A stretch of 64,000 nucleotides of DNA, taken from Craspedostauros australis. Taxonomy: Eukaryota; Bacillariophyta; Bacillariophyceae; Mastogloiales; Achnanthaceae. Numbering within the stretch: the stretch's first letter is position 1; each line of letters starts with the position of its first letter. The notes below the pieces were generated by a model. It had not been told where the DNA came from. It made no database searches and was given only the letters and a program-made list of their open reading frames with translations. Below, one piece after another: positions 20,401-32,117 of this stretch. The stretch covers positions 124,001-188,000 of the forward strand of contig JAMXDE010000044.1 of assembly GCA_026770025.1 (NCBI GenBank). The letters run 5' to 3'. The translations under genes and the position numbers were made by a program.

Positions 20401-23021
20401 ACCGATGGTGGCAGCCTGTCTACTACCGGGTTGACAACCCCACCTTCCCCAGCCAGTCCAAGGAGCGCAGTGGACGCTGGGCCGGTCCCTGCCTTCACAA
20501 AGGCGATGATCTTACCTTCTGGGTCCTCGACGACGAGACCCAACGACTTCTTCCTCGGTCTGCCATCCGACCTGCCGACGACTCTGCCACCCGCAATCTT
20601 CGCGCGGACTTCCCCTTCCCCATTGTTGGGGAGGACGATGGCTCTGATGCCATGAATGTGGCGAATGGGGAGCCAGACGACGACATCTCCGTCCCTCCTG
20701 ACTCCGACCCCATTGTACACTCCCTCGCCGATTCCATCCTGGCTGACCGCCGCGGCACAGACCCTGAAACAGTGGGGAATGCCAAGGTCCACATCCCGAA
20801 GTTCTCTCCCGAGGATCTCGTTGGGATGACCTTCATCCACGAGAAGGATGGCCAGCAAGTCAAAGCGGAGGTGGTGCAAAAGGTCAATGACCTTGACGCA
20901 GCCAACCACCAACGTATCAAGATGCTACTCGCACTGGCCGATGGGGAGACGCATGACCTCATCTCCTACGTTGAGCTCGCCGACATCATCGAACGGCAAC
21001 AGGAGCACAACGACGACCCCGACGCCAAGTGGGAGTTCGACTCCATCATCGGACACGAGGGTCCCCTCTCATCTTCCTCTCCCTCCTACAAGGGATCCAG
21101 CTTCAACGTCATCGTGAAATGGGGAGACGGCTCCACCTCCACCGAACCACTCTCCATCATGATTCAGGATGATCCTGTCTCTTGCGCTGCCTACGGCCGC
21201 CGCCACGAGCTGCTCGACGAGCCTGGCTGGAAGCGCCTCAAGCGCCTCGCCATCCGCACCAATCGTCTCGAGCGCCAGGTCAACAAATCGAAGACCTTCA
21301 ACCACGCTCCTACCTTCCAGTTCGGTGTCCAAGTCCCTCGCAACCACAAGGAAGCGATGCGACTCGACGACAAGAACGGCAACTCCCTTTGGGCCGACGC
21401 TGAGAAGAAGGAGATGGACCAACTCTTCGGGTACCACACCTTCAAGTCTCTCGGCAAAGGCGCCCCTGTCCCTTCCGGCTTCCAGAAGATCCACCTCCAA
21501 TGGGTCTACGCTGTGAAGCACGACCTCCGCCACAAGGCGCGCTGCGTCGCTGGTGGTCATCTCACCGACCCCTGCAAGGATGCATCCTACGCAGGTGTGG
21601 TCAGTCTTCGCTCTCTCCGCCTCTCCCTCCTCGCCGGCGAACTCAACGGCATTCCAACATGGGTTGGAGACATCGGCAATGCGTATCTTGAGGCCTTCAC
21701 TCAAGAATGCATCTGCTTCATTGCTGGCGACGAATTCGGTGACTTCGCTGGTCATACCATGCAGATAGTCAAGGCACTCTACGGCCTGCGCACATCGGGC
21801 GCCCGATTCCATGAGGCTCTCGCCGACACCCTTCGCGACATGGGTTTCCTCCAATGCCGCTCCGATCCCGACGTCTGGATGCGTGACGCCAACTCCCATT
21901 GGGAGTACGTCTGCGTCTACGTCGATGACCTCACCGCGACGATGGCCGATCCCAAGGCTTTCTTCGACATCCTCTCTTCGAAGTACGGGTACCAGCTCAA
22001 GGGAGTTGGTCCTATCAAGTACCATCTCGGTGCTGACTTCGGCCGTGATCCCGACGGCACTCTCAAGCTCTCCCCGCAATCCTACATCAAGCGGATGATG
22101 GAGAACTACGAACGCATGTTCGGCGAGCTTCCCCGCAAGATCAGCTGCCCTCTCGACAAGGCCGACAGTCCGGAGCTCGACACCTCTTCCGAACTCAGCG
22201 AAACTGACAAACGCAAGTTCATGTCGCTCATCGGTGCACTCCAGTGGTGTATCTCCCTCGGACGGTTTGACATCTCTGTCGCCGTCATGACGCTGGCACG
22301 CTTCCGCTCAGCTCCTCGCCAAGGCCATCTGGATCGCGCAAAGCGCATCTACGGATATCTTCGCAAGCATCCAGATGCTGCCATCCGCTTCCGCACCTGC
22401 GTCCCCCGCTTTGATCTTCACTACGAGGTTCCCAACCATGACTGGATCTACTCTGTCTACGGGAAGACCTCTGAGGAGATTCCGGACGATATCCCCGAGC
22501 CGAAAGGCAAACCTGTCCGAACCACCACGTTCGTCGACGCCAACCTTCTCCACTGCCAAGTCACTGGCAGATCCGCTACCGGTGCTCTCCATCTGGTCAA
22601 CCAGACACCCATCGAATGGTTCTCCAAGCGTCAAGGCACGGTTGAGACCGCCACCTACGGGTCCGAGTTCGTCGCTGCCCGTCAAGCTACGGAGCAGATC
22701 ATCTCCCTCCGTCTTGCCCTTCGTGAAATGGGCATTCCGATCGACGGCCCCAGCTGGATGCTGGGTGACAATCAGTCCGTCATCACCTCCTCCACGGTCC
22801 CCAAGAGCATGCTCTCCAAGCGCCACAACGCCCTGGCCTACCATCGCGTCCGGTCCGCTGTCGCCGCTGGCATCCTCTACTTCATCAAGATCCCCGGCAC
22901 GCAGAACGTCGCCGACGTGATGACGAAGTTCCTTCCATGGGCTGTCTTCTGGCCCCTCGTGAAGCCCATCCTCTTCTGGAAAGGACACACCGAGTCCTCT
23001 TCCCCGACCTACAAGACCTGA
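17439..23021 (+). pseudogene. Copia Gag-Pol polyprotein with one in-frame stop
   Basis: One frame runs from the ATG at 17439 to the stop at 23021 (1860 residues), interrupted only by TGA at 18051-18053, after residue 204 in Gag. The same codon in element 2 is CGA (Arg), so one C-to-T change explains it. The piece before the stop is a 204-residue Gag fragment. After it, an internal ATG at 18105 could start a 1638-residue product. Downstream domains match element 2: protease LVDSGANGG, integrase D,D,E blocks, YVDD reverse transcriptase and RNase H. It has two residues fewer than element 2 near ERQVNKSK. Stop readthrough is conceivable (AAG TGA GAG context), but simple nonsense decay is likelier. 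Confidence 0.9.
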
Positions 23022-23045
23022 ATGTCCGGGACACGCTTTGGGGAG

Positions 23046-23668
23046 TATTAGCGCACGCTAAATCTCTAACAATAGCGACACCCGTCGACCAATCAGAAAT
23101 CTCCACTTTTCTTACCTTTTCCGTTCCGAACGGAAATTTTGGTCGAAAATCCGTTGTGTCAGATTTGTGTCGCATTTCGCGTCGCAAGAATCGTTTTCCC
23201 TCAATCACAGATCCAAAAATGTCGCGGAAATTGATTTCTTGCCAAGATGAACCAATCTGCCCAATCAGGACAGACTTGGATCTTGGGTGTGACACGTGCG
23301 AATCTTGTCCTGACCTTCTCAAGTGAATACGATCAATCGTGTGATCGTACTACTAGCAACATCGTGAGAAGACGTAATTCACAACACAGGCTATCGCGGT
23401 GTTTTTGTTCATTGACTTTTGCACCTCATCTTCACGCAGTAACACGCACATTTGCCGTGTTGTCTCCGTGTTAATTTCACTTGCAATTTGCATGAGACCT
23501 GTCATGTCTCTCTCATGCTCACAGTTCTCAAGAATCCATCTTGTGAGCTCGCCTGCATTCATACTACCATACGAATAATACTCAATAACAACACTCATCC
23601 TCACCCCAACAACGATCTGATCACTCTACGTTTCGGTGCGGAATCCCATCCCTGATTTCGTTCTAACA
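23046..23668 (+). repeat. 3' LTR of element 1
   Basis: It is 623 bp, preceded by CTTTGGGGAG (polypurine tract), and begins TATTAG and ends CTAACA. It is followed by the right target-site copy CATGT at 23669-23673. Confidence 0.95.
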
Positions 23669-23673
23669 CATGT

Positions 23674-26260
23674 GGCAACAGTGAGTCAGCAGGGAACAAG
23701 AACAGCATGCTGTGTTGTGATGGACCTGTGGGTCCGAACAATCCAACAAGAGAATCTGACCATTGCCAGAACAGGCACAACATCAAAGTAGACAAAAAAG
23801 TCACATTGAGTTTTGGAAAATATCAAAGACTTTGTCATCGTTTGGTGGCGTGCGCCCCTTTTCGACATTATTTTTGTGTCGCAATTTGAAAAACGCCGTT
23901 TTCCCTACCCCTTCTTTGCCGTTGCTCGTCTCTGTCGTCTTCTTACGCTGCGCCGTGCACCTTGTCGAATGTTGGGATGTCGGATGTCGTTCCCATGGCG
24001 GCGGAATGATGATGTTGCTGTTCATGGGCTGGAAAGTCAGGGCAGAATCAAACATCCACAACGTACTTCCCAGCTAGAGTGCAGCACAGCCCCAACATAA
24101 CCCAACAGACCTTTCTGTGTTGCCTTGTGAGGTTGTTGTGGCATTCAAGTTCGGTTCACTGCACGACCATGCCACCTTGCACCTCTTTTGTGCATGTTCG
24201 CTTCCTCAACAACTGAGCACAAGATTGTCCCCCACGAATGGCGTGTGAGAAATGTGTGGAAGGAACAGGCCTGGCAAGGTGCAGATAACACGACGTTGGT
24301 CTCGATTCTGTCCCCAACATTGCAAAGATCGGCAACAGAAACAGGAACAACATCGACGATGACGACTGAATGCACCATGCGATACTCTGGAGCGGAGTAC
24401 CACACTCTGTGCAAAACTTCAAGGACATTGTGTCTTGTGGCCGCAGTGGACGTGGAATTTTCGGAAACTTGGCACACACTTTGAACTTGCAATCGGCATC
24501 GTCGTCGTCAACAACAGAAGAAGAAAGACAAGGCGGAGGGACGCGGGAGAAGCAAGGAGGAGATGGGTGTGCCAATGAGGGCAAAAGGAGAGGGCGACGG
24601 ACAACACTCTTCGACGTTCGACCTAGGTGGACGAGAAGGAGGTGACAATGGCAGTACCTCACAGGTACACCTCGCGTCATTCCCATGGCGTTCTGATTGT
24701 CAAGTTGAGGTCAGTGCGCGAGGCTCGTGCAGTATGGCTTCAAGAAAATTTTCACATTTCGCGCTACACCAATCTTTCGTACAACTGCAAATGACCCATA
24801 AAGCCTCCAATGTTGACCCACTTCAATCCTGATGGCAAAGCAATGGAGAGCTCCAAGACAAAGGAGCAGGGGATTTCTTCATCAACCCAAACCAGCCGAC
24901 CGCTGATGTCATACCGATCATTACTCGAAGATGGCACGGGACATGAGGAAACAAATCTGCGCGGCTGTTCAAGGTTCGAAGTTCATGATGTCCACATGAT
25001 TGCTTGGCCGACGTGGCATCATGCCGATAGCGACATTGTTCTGCTTCTGCCCCTCGCGGCACGAGGAACAACTCTGGCCGGCCACAACTGACACTCCTCT
25101 CCCCCTGGAGTCGAGGCATTGCGAATTTGTCCCTTTCTGTCTTGCGGAACCTCGATCAATCCCTTCGGACATCGTGCTCCTGCGCTAACACCTATGCTGA
25201 GAACCGAATTGCGTCTTGAAGCTGGGACATCAATGACCATCATCGCAGCTGCGAATGCAATTGGAAATGTGACTGTGACGCGGAAAGCCAACAACCCTGC
25301 TTTCGATCCTGCACTTGCATCAGGAGATGCAGCCTGTGTATTCGTAGGAAAGGAATGCTCGGGCTGGATACGGATGGAGGGGCGAAGCATCAATGCTCTA
25401 CCATACTCATTGAAGTTCATGGATCAAAGCACCGGCCGCGGACTGCGCTGCGAAATGCCGTGCTGTGGTCGAGTGCACGCCATGATGCAAGCAGGGTACG
25501 GCCAGCAAATCCCAAAGGGATGCAATTGCAACCAACCCAGCCCGAGTTGACGGATCGATACAGCTGTTTGATGCCCATCTTTTCATAATTGTTCGTCTTC
25601 TTCCTTGGGCTGTCCGAAATACCAATGGAGTTCTCTGCCATACGTTGACCGCATGCGTACCAAAGATGCTGTTACGACCCATCATACAATACACCACTTT
25701 ACATGGAGCACAGAGCAGATCGCTCTACTCTCCTTGCGATATACTACCATAGTCTCTGTTCTTCAGAATCAATCTATGTTCATACAATAGACTTTGATGC
25801 GAATTCGAAGAAAGCGCTTTGATAGTCCCTTTTTAGTCCCAAGTTCTGGAAACGAGATGACACCCTCCGAATCAACAACATCCCAACAAGTCACCAACCA
25901 CGATGACACCACCACCACCAACAACAGCCACCTCAAATGACCACAACCACCAACGACATCACTTGGAGGTGAAGCAGTCACAACTGCCGAACCATCGTCA
26001 ATCATTGTCAACCACAACATTGGCACAACTGAAGAGGCCATCGCCTTGGTTGCAGACATTGTCGGAAGACTCCAAGAAAGACACACTCTCTGGCATCAAT
26101 ACAAGCAAACAGTAGCAGTAAGACCAACCATCGACAGCTAATTCGAAGCTCAAATCAAGAATAAGCCGAAGCATCAGCATCAGGACTGACAGGAGAAGCC
26201 AACTCTGTGGAGAAAGGCAAGAACAGGTCCAGCAACAATCAACCAATCAATTAGTCAATC
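23674..26260. other. Intergenic, no supported gene
   Basis: Open frames of up to 176 codons occur on both strands, but none has a recognisable domain or consistent coding character. The inverted partner of the 8.4-kb dispersed repeat is at 23867-23935. From about 25860 the sequence is rich in ACCAC and CAACA and probably forms the promoter and leader of the next gene. Confidence 0.5.
23867..23935 (-). repeat. Dispersed degenerate repeat, copy B
   Basis: This is the reverse complement of the motif at 8440-8500: GGGGTAGGGAAAACGGCG, T run, CAAATTGCGACA. The minus-strand peptide contains GVGKTAFF, which mimics a P-loop by chance. Confidence 0.4.
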
Positions 26261-27313
26261 ATGGACGACGAATACGAAGACGACCAGGAGGGGTTCCACA
26301 TTGACTCGAGCGTGAAGCGCATGAGCGAGCAGACGATGGAGCTGCTGGACAGTCTCATGGACGAGGTCAACGAGTTGGTGGATGAGAGTCCGGAGAAGAG
26401 CAAAAGCAAGGACAAGAGCAAAAGGAGCAGCAGCAGCAAAAGCAAGAACAAGGGAAGACACAGCGATGACGAAGATGACGACGACGAAGACGAAGATATT
26501 CAGCATTACATTGGCCATGATAACGGTGCTGCTCATGATCATGATGATCGCAACGGTTCCAGCGAACGAACGATCCAACGCAAGAAGGCCAAGGCACCCA
26601 AGAAGAAGCTCAGCTTGGGCCAGCAGCTGCAGCGATTGGATGAGCATGAAGTGCACGAACCTCACGACAGTCCGACCAATGCCACACTAGCAGGTGGAGA
26701 CAAGGACAAGAGGGGCGTGTTCAGCCCTGCCAATTCGACCCACACTCTGAAAACGGACAATCGAAATATCGACAACGAAGATGACAGCGCAACCGCGGCT
26801 GCTGTTGCCGGTGGCGAGATCCAGGTCAATCGCAAACTCCGCAGTTTCGGTGATGACGATGACGATGACGACGATGACACCGCGGACGACGACACGGCGA
26901 CAAGCAGCCTCCACACCAGCGGTCTCGACACGTGCGGCGACAGCTACACCGATTACGACTACGACGACATGTCGGAGGATGGGTCGATCGGCAAGGAGAT
27001 GAAACGGTTGCGCCAGGTCCAAAATGAGCTGCAGAAGGACCTCAATTCGCAGGACATGCAAACGCTGATCCACACCATCGAGCGGATAGGGCAGGAACCC
27101 ACGAGCCCGCAATTCCAAAAGATCCTCACGACGGACGACAAGGACATCATCCGCCGCATTCTCAACGAGGAGATGGAGAAGGAGAAGAACAGCATGCCGC
27201 TCGCGTCCAAGCACGCGCAGTCGTTGAGCATGCCGCTGCTGGCCAGCGTCGTCATCGTTTGGGGCGTCGTGGCATATATCATCGTTCGGGAGTTGAATCA
27301 GGAGGAGCTGTAA
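26261..27313 (+). CDS. Acidic protein with C-terminal membrane anchor
   Basis: This is a 350-residue single exon with a clear ATG start. Most of it is charged and low-complexity: Lys/Ser runs at about 45-67, Asp/Glu runs at about 68-80 and a nine-Asp run near 200. Ordered parts are a short helix at 18-42 (MSEQTMELLDSLMDEVNELV) and a coiled-coil-like region at about 248-310 (KRLRQVQNELQKDLNSQDMQ, then IIRRILNEEMEKEK). A single hydrophobic segment (PLLASVVIVWGVVAYIIV) ends nine residues before the C-terminus. There is no signal peptide. This layout is that of a tail-anchored protein inserted post-translationally with its bulk in the cytosol, as in SNARE-like or organelle tether proteins. No SNARE motif with a central Gln or Arg is evident. 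Function unknown. Confidence 0.75.
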   Translation: MDDEYEDDQEGFHIDSSVKRMSEQTMELLDSLMDEVNELVDESPEKSKSKDKSKRSSSSKSKNKGRHSDDEDDDDEDEDIQHYIGHDNGAAHDHDDRNGSSERTIQRKKAKAPKKKLSLGQQLQRLDEHEVHEPHDSPTNATLAGGDKDKRGVFSPANSTHTLKTDNRNIDNEDDSATAAAVAGGEIQVNRKLRSFGDDDDDDDDDTADDDTATSSLHTSGLDTCGDSYTDYDYDDMSEDGSIGKEMKRLRQVQNELQKDLNSQDMQTLIHTIERIGQEPTSPQFQKILTTDDKDIIRRILNEEMEKEKNSMPLASKHAQSLSMPLLASVVIVWGVVAYIIVRELNQEEL

Positions 27314-28157
27314 TCGAGATGAATGCGAGCGGTACATGGGATTGTGGCCGGGACAGTGGGCACCGGTATTCAACGTGGATGTAGACAATGGTGTGAGTGT
27401 GAATGTGGCAATGGGAATGCGATTGACAATTGACAATTGGTAGTGGGAGTACGTACAAGTGGCAGCGCAAGAGGTTGCAAACGAAAAGACAGAAATATGG
27501 ATAGACAACAGATCGATCGCCGTACTCTTTACACATATAGCAGGGAATCGACACAGCGCAGGGGATTGGGTTACAACGCTGGATCTCCCTGCAAAAACAA
27601 AGAGCACAGTACGGGGCAATCATGGTATTCTGCCACGCGACGAGGCTACGAGAAACGAGCGTTGTCATGTGACGAACCGACTTTGAATACCAACAGATGC
27701 TCGAATGTTCAATGGAACGGACGCCTCCAATAACAATAAGTTGATATGCACTGATCGAAACACGATACTTCATACTGCTTCAATGATTATGGTACGTCGT
27801 TGCATCCCTTGCTCCTTCTTTCATCCTCATTCAAGCAGCATGAACGATTTGTGATAGTTCCCTGGTCCAGAGAGTTTCAGCAAAACAAGCAATCGATTCC
27901 CATCAACAACGTGGAGCCAGGGGTGAATTATTAATAACATTACATATTATCTTGTGAATCAACGAGTTAGGGTCCACTAACACTTTGATATATTTTGGTT
28001 ATTATAAATATACCGATGACTCCCGCTGCGCACAAATCCTCTTGTCCACTCATCTTTCGCTTCTTGTTGTGCACCCATCCACAAGACCCAATCCAGCTTT
28101 TGTCCACAATCCAGTTGGGGAGCGAGAGGCCTCCCGGCAACGCAACATCCGAAGACG
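27314..28157. other. Intergenic between the tail-anchored protein and TYW3 genes
   Basis: No supported coding sequence. It should hold the 3' end of the upstream gene and the promoter of the TYW3-Kelch gene. Confidence 0.5.
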
Positions 28158-31100
28158 ATGACGACAACGACAACGACATCCACAGACACGGCAAATGCGG
28201 ATACGGAGCGCATCCCGCTGCAGGAGCTCATCGCCATCGAAGCATCGCACAACGAGCCAACGCGCGCTTCATTCCCGGATCTGAGGCGCAAGACGTTGGA
28301 TCTGCTGTACGAATATGGAGAGGGCAAGGACAAGTCGCCGAAGGGATCGGTGGACGTGCTCATCCGCCCCCTCATCGACCTCCTCAATCATCATCCGGCC
28401 TACGCGTCGTTGTCGTCGTGCTCGGGTCGCATCTCCTTGTTCAATCCCAACCACGTGGCAGAGACGCAAAGCAATCGAGTGATCAGCGATGATGCTGCGA
28501 CGGATGCTGCTGTGACAGACGATGCTGCAATGGGAGATGCATCCACAGAAACAGAAACAACATCAGCAACAACGTCAAACGCAATCAAACTGGTGGAATC
28601 CGGCAAAGGAACCGGCCGATGGTGGCTGGTGTCGCACGACCCAATCGACAACGATCCCGATGCAATCATCACATGCCTCGATGCGCACTCGTCCGACGCA
28701 ACCTCAAAGCCGCTGGTCTTCAAGGTGGAGCCGTTGTTGTTACATATCACAGCCGCGACCGCTCATGATGCGCAAAAGTTGCTGCAGATCGCGCTGTCCT
28801 GCGGATTCCGTGAATCGGGTCTCATCGTGGCACCGACCAAGGTGACGGTAGCCATTCGCGGCTATTCGTTGGCATTGACGGTGCCGTTGGCCACTAGCGG
28901 GGAACTGCGGCCGCCCGATTCGTATCTGCGATCGTTGTTGGATATTGCCAACCAGCGGATGCACAAGAACCAGGAGCAGTCGCGGAAGCTGTATCGCGAT
29001 GTTCAAGCGACGTTGTTTCGACGGGCAGAGAAGGTGGTCTCAACACGATGCGTTGTCGAAGTGACTCACCAGCTGCCGCCGCTGAACATGTGGGGTCATG
29101 CATGCGTCTATCGTCGACACAGCGACCAATCGCAAGGCCACGAACACAATAACAACAACAACCTGACAAACGCGCCCGCAGACATTTGGGTGTTTGGTGG
29201 ATACGGGGCTGGTCCTTTTGCGAACACCTCCGGCAACCGCCAACCCGGTAGCTCCAGATCGTCCAAGGTGTACAAACTAGAAAAGCGCAATGGCGATTGG
29301 GCGCCCGCATGGATGGAAGTTGCAACGCCGCAAGTCGATGCTACCCAGTCCATTACATGGCACGGGATGCAGCTCAACGCATGCCAATATCCTGCAAGCC
29401 AAGGTGCCGTCGCATGCCTGTTGCAAGCGTCCGTATCGCGGTCAAGCATGCTGCTGTGGGGAGGACGCAAAGGACCGAAGGAGGCCCTGAATCGAATATA
29501 CCTCTACATGCCTTCGAACTCCAGTGTTGATGCATCCCAAGGCCAACAGCGACAAGCGCAAGCAACGACATTCTACACACCGTCGCAAGCGTCCGTTCGT
29601 GGCGACCCCCCTGTCGCCCGTTGGGGACACACGATGACTGCGCTACCTGGCGACGCAACTACCATCCTGCGTCTGCTAATCATCGGTGGATGCAATGCAG
29701 ATGGTGCCATTGTTGATGCAGACCAATTCGCATTCATGCTTTCCATCGTGCGAATTCCAGGCGCAACAGAGGCGGAATTTGTGTGGGAGCAAGTGGAAGT
29801 GAATTCCGACTCAATCCGGCCATTGTTTCATCACACGGCGGTGCACATGCCGCAAACAGCCGCATATAACAATGAGTCGGCACCTTCGGCAGCCGCAACT
29901 GCAACCACAATCTCAGCGCAAGACGGAGACAGCCACGAGCTGATCATCAGCGGAGGCTTGAAGGTGACGAACGATGACCTGCTCGGTGTATTCGATCAAC
30001 AGGGCTCGCCGAAGGTGTGGCAATGCACCGTCACTAAAAACGCGAGTGGAAGTTGGACCATGCATGCAAATCCCATTGCAAGTGGTGGCAGCGATGTAGG
30101 CTCTACACGGACGCCTTCTTCACAAGAAACGGCACTCAACATCAAGGTTGGGATGGGAGGGTGCGCGAACCTTGTGGCATCCACAAATGACACTGCTACA
30201 ATCATTCTCACTGGCGGATGTCCTATCAATACCACACCAGCTGATGCACACAAAGAGCAACCTTGTTTCAGCAGCAGGAGTGGCAGCACCAGCACCCCTG
30301 CGGTCACCGCAGTCCAAATCGCTCTACACACGGAACATAAAGGCAGTCGCATCATCCAACACATTCCCACAGTTACACAATGCACAAATCTCGATCCGCC
30401 ATCGCTCGATTTTGGATCATTGGTGCATCACGCATGCGTGTGCGACACCACGACAAATGAAATCATGTTGATCGGCGGAGGTGTGGCCGGTTTTGCCTTT
30501 GGCGATGTCTTTGCTCGGTAAGTCCTCTGACGCAGTGCATCATACGCATGTAATGCAGCATCAACATTCTTTGTCTCTCCTGCATACGCCCTCATACTCT
30601 CCTTCCGTTCCGTTGCTATCTCTTCTCTTCTCTGACAAACACCCTTTTTGGTTTGTGCATTCACCACTCCTCACACCACCTGCAATGATGGTCTGACAGA
30701 CCCTATGCGGGACGGTTGCAATTGGTACACAAAGAACGCATTCTCGGCCAACACGACGACGACGGCGGTGGCGCTGCTGTGGGCAACTTTGATCAAACAC
30801 AGTCGTCATCAATCATCATGAAAAAGAAGAAGCAATCCGCAGGCTCCAGTTTGCGGAAGGACTCCACCACATCCAATTCATCGAACGGCCTCCACATGCC
30901 CCCGCCAACTGCACATGTTCTGATCGTGGAGGCAAGGAACGCCAAGGTCATCAAACAGACGCTCGAGGCAGAAGGACTGTTGGACAAGCGGTACCGCATG
31001 GTCCCCTACCAAAACGATGATGGACAAGACAGTGATCATGTCTCCACCGCAGAACAGCAACACCCACAACGAAAACTGATTGCTGTACCGATTTGTGCTG

Positions 31101-31222
31101 ATCCTAGATCATGGAAGAGCACAGAGTGGGCAAGCATGGTGATCGAAGAATTGCAGCAGCACGAAATGCCATTCGCAACATCTCAGTTTGCAAGAAAGGT
31201 GAAGAAGGTGCCACGGACGTAA
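28158..31222 (+). CDS. TYW3: TYW3-Kelch fusion with TYW2-like N-domain
   Basis: Two exons (28158-30517 and 30700-31222) join in frame to 960 residues. The donor is GCTCG|GTAAGT and the acceptor is GTCTGACAG. Residues about 15-290 are TYW3, the SAM-dependent methylase acting late in wybutosine synthesis at G37 of tRNA-Phe. Diagnostic blocks are DKSPKGSVD, SSCSGR (Cys88), GTGRWWLVSH, FKVEPLLLHI, VAIRGYSLAL and NQRMHKNQEQSRKLY. About 295-790 is a Kelch propeller (MWGHACVYR, DIWVFGGYG, RWGHTMTALPG, LIISGG, EIMLIGGGV). The last part (about 856-920: HVLIVEARNAKVIKQTLEAE, GLLDKRYRM, IAVPI) resembles the N-terminal domain of TYW2. Plants have a TYW3-Kelch-TYW2 fusion. Here the TYW2 methyl/aminocarboxypropyl-transferase core is missing, and I see no trace of it before the next gene. 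Confidence 0.88.
30518..30699 (+). other. Intron of the TYW3-Kelch gene
   Basis: It is 182 bases, with GTAAGT donor and pyrimidine-rich tail ending TCTGACAG. Reading straight through meets a stop at once. Removing it restores ...FGDVFARPYAGRLQLVH. Confidence 0.88.
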
Positions 31223-32117
31223 CGTAGAGTAGAGCGAAGATGGTTTGCGCCATCCTGTGCACTGCGTTGTTTTCCTACTCTTTGTCTATGAAAATGATTG
31301 TCATGTTCGTAATGGAGGCGCAGTTCCAACCGCAACCTCGGTGAATAGTGCATGGGAAGAAGACTGTGCCGTGCCGGTACACCCGCTGAAAATGTAGTCG
31401 CAGGCACGCTGGATGGATGGTGCCCCGCAGAACTAAAAGAGAGGAGACCTTGAAGACACGCTGCCAGTTGCGTTGTCTTGGCTCTTTCCAATGATGCAAA
31501 AAGGAAGGGTTGTGGTTGGCAATGGGTCGGCACTTTCCAGTGCTCCCGTGTGCGCGTGTGCATGCATTACATGCCGCTGCGTGGAAGAGGTCATCCGGGG
31601 TCCAGATGCCAAGTGTTGGGTTCACATTCGTGGAATGTGAAACCTGTAGCGATAGTTCTGACTTTATCAGTTTCTCGTGCTCGCCAAGTCTATCAGACTG
31701 TGCGCGAAAGTCATCACGCCGTGAAAATCACGATGTTGATGTCCCACCGGGCGCGCTCCCTTGAGGAGTCTCCCGTGCAGGCACCTGGACACACGACCAT
31801 TGCCAGATATCGATGTCCAGGATTGCAGTAGGTCTGCGTCATTGACGCTTGCCACTGCACCAACCACCCCCTTGTCCCTTCCGCTAAAAGCTCATCTTTA
31901 TATACCGTAACAGAGACTGCGCATATCCATTCAGGTTTTGAAGGGAAGTATGTACCTACGTGGATGTTGGAGTTTCTACATAGTACTGGACGAGAGTACT
32001 TGGCGTGTGGTATCGCTCGTACTGAATGATGGGCTTGACTAGTACCTCGACCTAGTTGAGTATGATAGTTCATGGTCTTCCACTACAAAGAGCATTCGGG
32101 CATGGCCCAATGCAACC
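31223..32117. other. Intergenic between convergent genes
   Basis: About 0.9 kb lie between the 3' ends of the TYW3-Kelch gene (plus) and the RsmE gene (minus). No coding signal, and in particular no methyltransferase motif that could complete the TYW2 part. Confidence 0.55.

Larger units (their letters stand above)
16496..23668 (+). mobile_element. Ty1/copia LTR retrotransposon, element 1
   Basis: The element is 7173 bp long with two 623-bp LTRs that differ at a single visible position, flanked by the duplicated CATGT. Internal order is leader, Gag, protease, integrase, reverse transcriptase, RNase H. Integrase before reverse transcriptase is diagnostic for copia. A purine-rich tract (GGGGAG) abuts the 3' LTR. 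One TGA interrupts the frame, so the copy is probably not autonomous, but it is young. Related elements in diatoms are called CoDi. Confidence 0.95.

Noticed and set aside
23801-24061. P-loop-like GKEGVGKT in a minus-strand frame
   Set aside because: The surrounding sequence is a short dispersed repeat whose other copy lacks the motif; no ATPase context.
25019-25550. Overlapping frames of 133 (minus) and 143 (plus) codons
   Set aside because: Neither has a recognisable motif; each is the shadow of the other and no start or splice signal favours one.
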